A stretch of DNA of 64,000 bases from Apostichopus japonicus (taxonomy: Eukaryota > Echinodermata > Holothuroidea > Aspidochirotida > Stichopodidae). Position numbers and translations under genes: made by a program. The DNA lies in assembly GCF_037975245.1 (NCBI RefSeq), contig NC_092578.1, forward strand, positions 18,334,821 to 18,398,820, given 5' to 3'. This document shows positions 61,826 through 64,000 of this stretch, one piece after another (positions within the stretch are counted from its first letter, which is position 1; each line of letters begins with the position of its first letter). Below the pieces are notes generated by a model. The model was not told where the DNA came from. It searched no databases and saw only the letters and a list, made by a program, of their open reading frames with translations.

Positions 61826-62639
61826 GTACCAGTGTCCATTATGAGATAAGATTAGACCAGCTAGATTCCTCCCAGCTGCGTTAATCACACGAGATCATAA
61901 TTACTGATATGAAAGAACAGTTATGAATTAACATGGCTACTAACAATGATAAAATATTAACGGAGTGCAGTGCATATACATACGCAGAGTGTTATAACGT
62001 TTGCAAACGTCTTGGTTGTGCACTTAATATGTAGGATGTTTTCTTCTGCTTTTATTTCAAATCAGATCAAATAAACACAAATGCTTGGTGATGTTTGCAT
62101 TACTTGACTTTAAATCACATTTTTTATTTATTGTGAATTATTTATTGAGGATATCATCTTCTATGAGAATTTGTTTTTTTACTACTATTAGTTCCTTTTA
62201 CCACCCGTCTTCAATAAATTCAGTTTTTTTTTTTTGGTCAGGTATTAAGAATTTAAATCTAGGTCAACTTAATTTTGATGAAAGTTATAAGTAACTCCGT
62301 CGGTTTTATTAGGTCGGAATACTCGAACCATTGCTAACCTAAAAGTAAATAAATAATTTAAGTGCCCTAAATAGAGTAGACATCTCAATCTTTACATTTC
62401 ATTTAAAATTTAAAATTGCAAATTCGGCGCTCACATCTTCCATTATGTGTTTTTCTCAAAACAAACATCATTGCTCCTTAGGGGCCTATAGGTTTGAATA
62501 CGTCACATTGCAGCCAAGTATGGAATCCTTGCCCTTTTCTTCTATTTACATTCGAATCAGAAATTTGTGTAACCCAATTTTAATTCACTAGATGAATAAT
62601 GTTTAAGAAAATATTAATGTTTGTTTTATGGATACCATG
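61826..62639. other. Plain sequence, no gene seen
   Basis: No domain, tandem repeat or RNA-like element recognised. Confidence 0.4.
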
Positions 62640-62694
62640 ATATATATATATATATATATAAATATATATATATGTATATGTATATGTGTATATG

Positions 62695-62762
<68 letters not shown>
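62640..62762. repeat. (TA)n with (TATATG)n middle
   Basis: TA, then about six TGTATA units, then TA again. Confidence 0.96.
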
Positions 62763-62766
<4 letters not shown>

Positions 62767-63799
62767 AAAGTGTAATCAAATCTTTTGGACATATACGTTA
62801 CATCACTTGTCAAGTAAATGTGACAAGATTGAACGAATGTCCGTTAACCGTGTTGATATGGACCATTGATAAATTGTGTTATAGCGATTATGACGCATGT
62901 GTGCAGGAAATGTGATATTATATATCCAGTCCGATTTACGTCAACGCTTTAATAGCGTTAATTTTCATAATCCAACAAAATCGTTATAATTATAAATATC
63001 ATCCAAGCAACAGGTTATATTTTCTGAAACTGACCTTCATTAGATAAGTCCAGACTTATTCTTTTCGGTTCAATTTTTCGTTTATATCTACCCTGTGTGT
63101 TGGCATGTCACTTTCTTCAACTGTATAACTTAAAGATCTGAAATATTTGGCTTTAATTGAACGCCCTTTCCTCTCATGCTACGAGAGTATCTCTACAACA
63201 ACTTGTACATTACCCCTAAACCTACCTCTACTATTAACTCTAACCCTTACCCCCATCTCATCACAGCAACGAAATTGTGGGAAATGAACCATCTCTCAAT
63301 AGTCACATACCGAAATAATTTGTGATAATTTAGTAATAAAATATAAAATATCAGAAAATATTTTACATGGATAATTTCAGCTGTCAACTGAGTTCAGTTA
63401 GTAAAGATATGTTAAATAACTATGATTGGCCCAATAAGATATTGTTTTAAAGAAAAGGTTTCGGCGTACATGCACTTGTTATTTGAATTAGGCTTCATTG
63501 GTTTAATACAAATATACATAAATTATATAATGTCACCGTCTGTAAACAGATTTCTCTTTGCCCGCCAATTTCTGATAGATTTATTGAATCTTCCAGCATT
63601 ATTAACGAACGAATTTTTTAATTCATTAAACTTATTAGACCATCAAATGTACCTTAGTGAGAAATCAATGTTTAATTTCGATCCTGAAATGTTCATTGAT
63701 TGTTGGAAGCAATTTGCCAGATTAGCATTTATCTCTTATAGAAAATTGCGTATAAGTATTGTAATATATTGTGATGCTATTTAGCAGACGTGTAGTAGA
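62763..63799. other. Plain sequence with one longer open frame
   Basis: A 120-codon plus-strand frame at 63422-63784 is rich in I, L and F and has no domain I recognise. No promoter or splice evidence, so not called as a gene. Confidence 0.35.
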
Positions 63800-64000
63800 G
63801 GGTACAACATCATGAGGACGAGAACCAAAGTATGTGTACGAGTACAACAGCATGAGTATGAGTACAACAGCATGCATGGGTACGAGTACAACATGAGGAC
63901 AACAGCATGTGTACGAGGACAACAGCATGGGTACGAGTACAATCATGAGTACGTTTGCAACATAATGAATACGAGTACAACAACATGTGTACGAGTACAA
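63800..64000 (+). repeat. Minisatellite of ~21 bp, runs off the window
   Basis: About nine imperfect units around ACAACAGCATGNGTACGAGT. Because 21 is divisible by three, frames stay open through it (92 codons on the minus strand), but the residues are just the repeat translated. Confidence 0.9.

Noticed and set aside
63422-63784. 120-codon plus-strand frame rich in I, L and F
   Set aside because: AT-driven composition and no motif. Noted in the features only as plain sequence.

Overview
The window looks like gene-poor, AT-rich animal DNA. It is dominated by mobile-element debris, tandem repeats and long (TA)n microsatellites, and I find no intact protein-coding gene in it. The mix of parts is typical of marine invertebrates, and an echinoderm-like deuterostome is my best guess: tRNA-derived SINEs (one ending in an L2-type LINE tail), short hAT-type transposons with 8-bp target duplications, a Penelope-like GIY-YIG remnant, and many poly-G/C runs. 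No single marker proves the species.

Layout. 0.5-0.9 kb: a cluster of about 22 TTAGTCGG/CCGACTAA motifs on both strands. 1.4-1.7 kb: a hAT-type MITE. 2.5-3.4 kb: a decayed satellite with a repeat of about 117 bp. 3.5-9.8 kb: a compound repeat of four ~245-bp inverted blocks around an array of ~278-bp units, one unit being split by a 1,024-bp transposon with a perfect 8-bp target duplication. 10.5-10.8 kb: a 104-bp tandem repeat rich in CAATTG. 11.8-12.0 kb: a GGCTATATATATA array. 14.3-15.7 kb: the best coding fossil, a two-exon gene relic with stops and frameshifts. 17.2-17.9 kb: a second GTTTACG-rich block. 21.1-21.3 kb: a broken GIY-YIG endonuclease domain.

21.7-29 kb is almost featureless apart from a tight E-box plus double CRE cluster. 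From 29 kb onward there are six further SINE copies from three families, a second hAT MITE (30.5 kb), a 1,510-bp transposon (39.8-41.3 kb), a candidate hammerhead ribozyme on the minus strand between two (TA)n blocks (44.2 kb), a foldback MITE with internal repeats (47.4-47.9 kb), and a transposon nested in a transposon (51.6-52.7 kb), both with perfect 8-bp target duplications. 53-64 kb is mostly plain sequence with long (TA)n runs and ends in a ~21-bp minisatellite that runs off the window.

The most interesting items are the hammerhead-like core at 44.2 kb, the TTAGTCGG motif cluster, the pre-miRNA-sized hairpin at 4.46 kb, and a 16-base sequence shared by two hAT MITEs and the ends of an unrelated foldback MITE. 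Most open reading frames here are short or run through microsatellites, and I do not call them genes.
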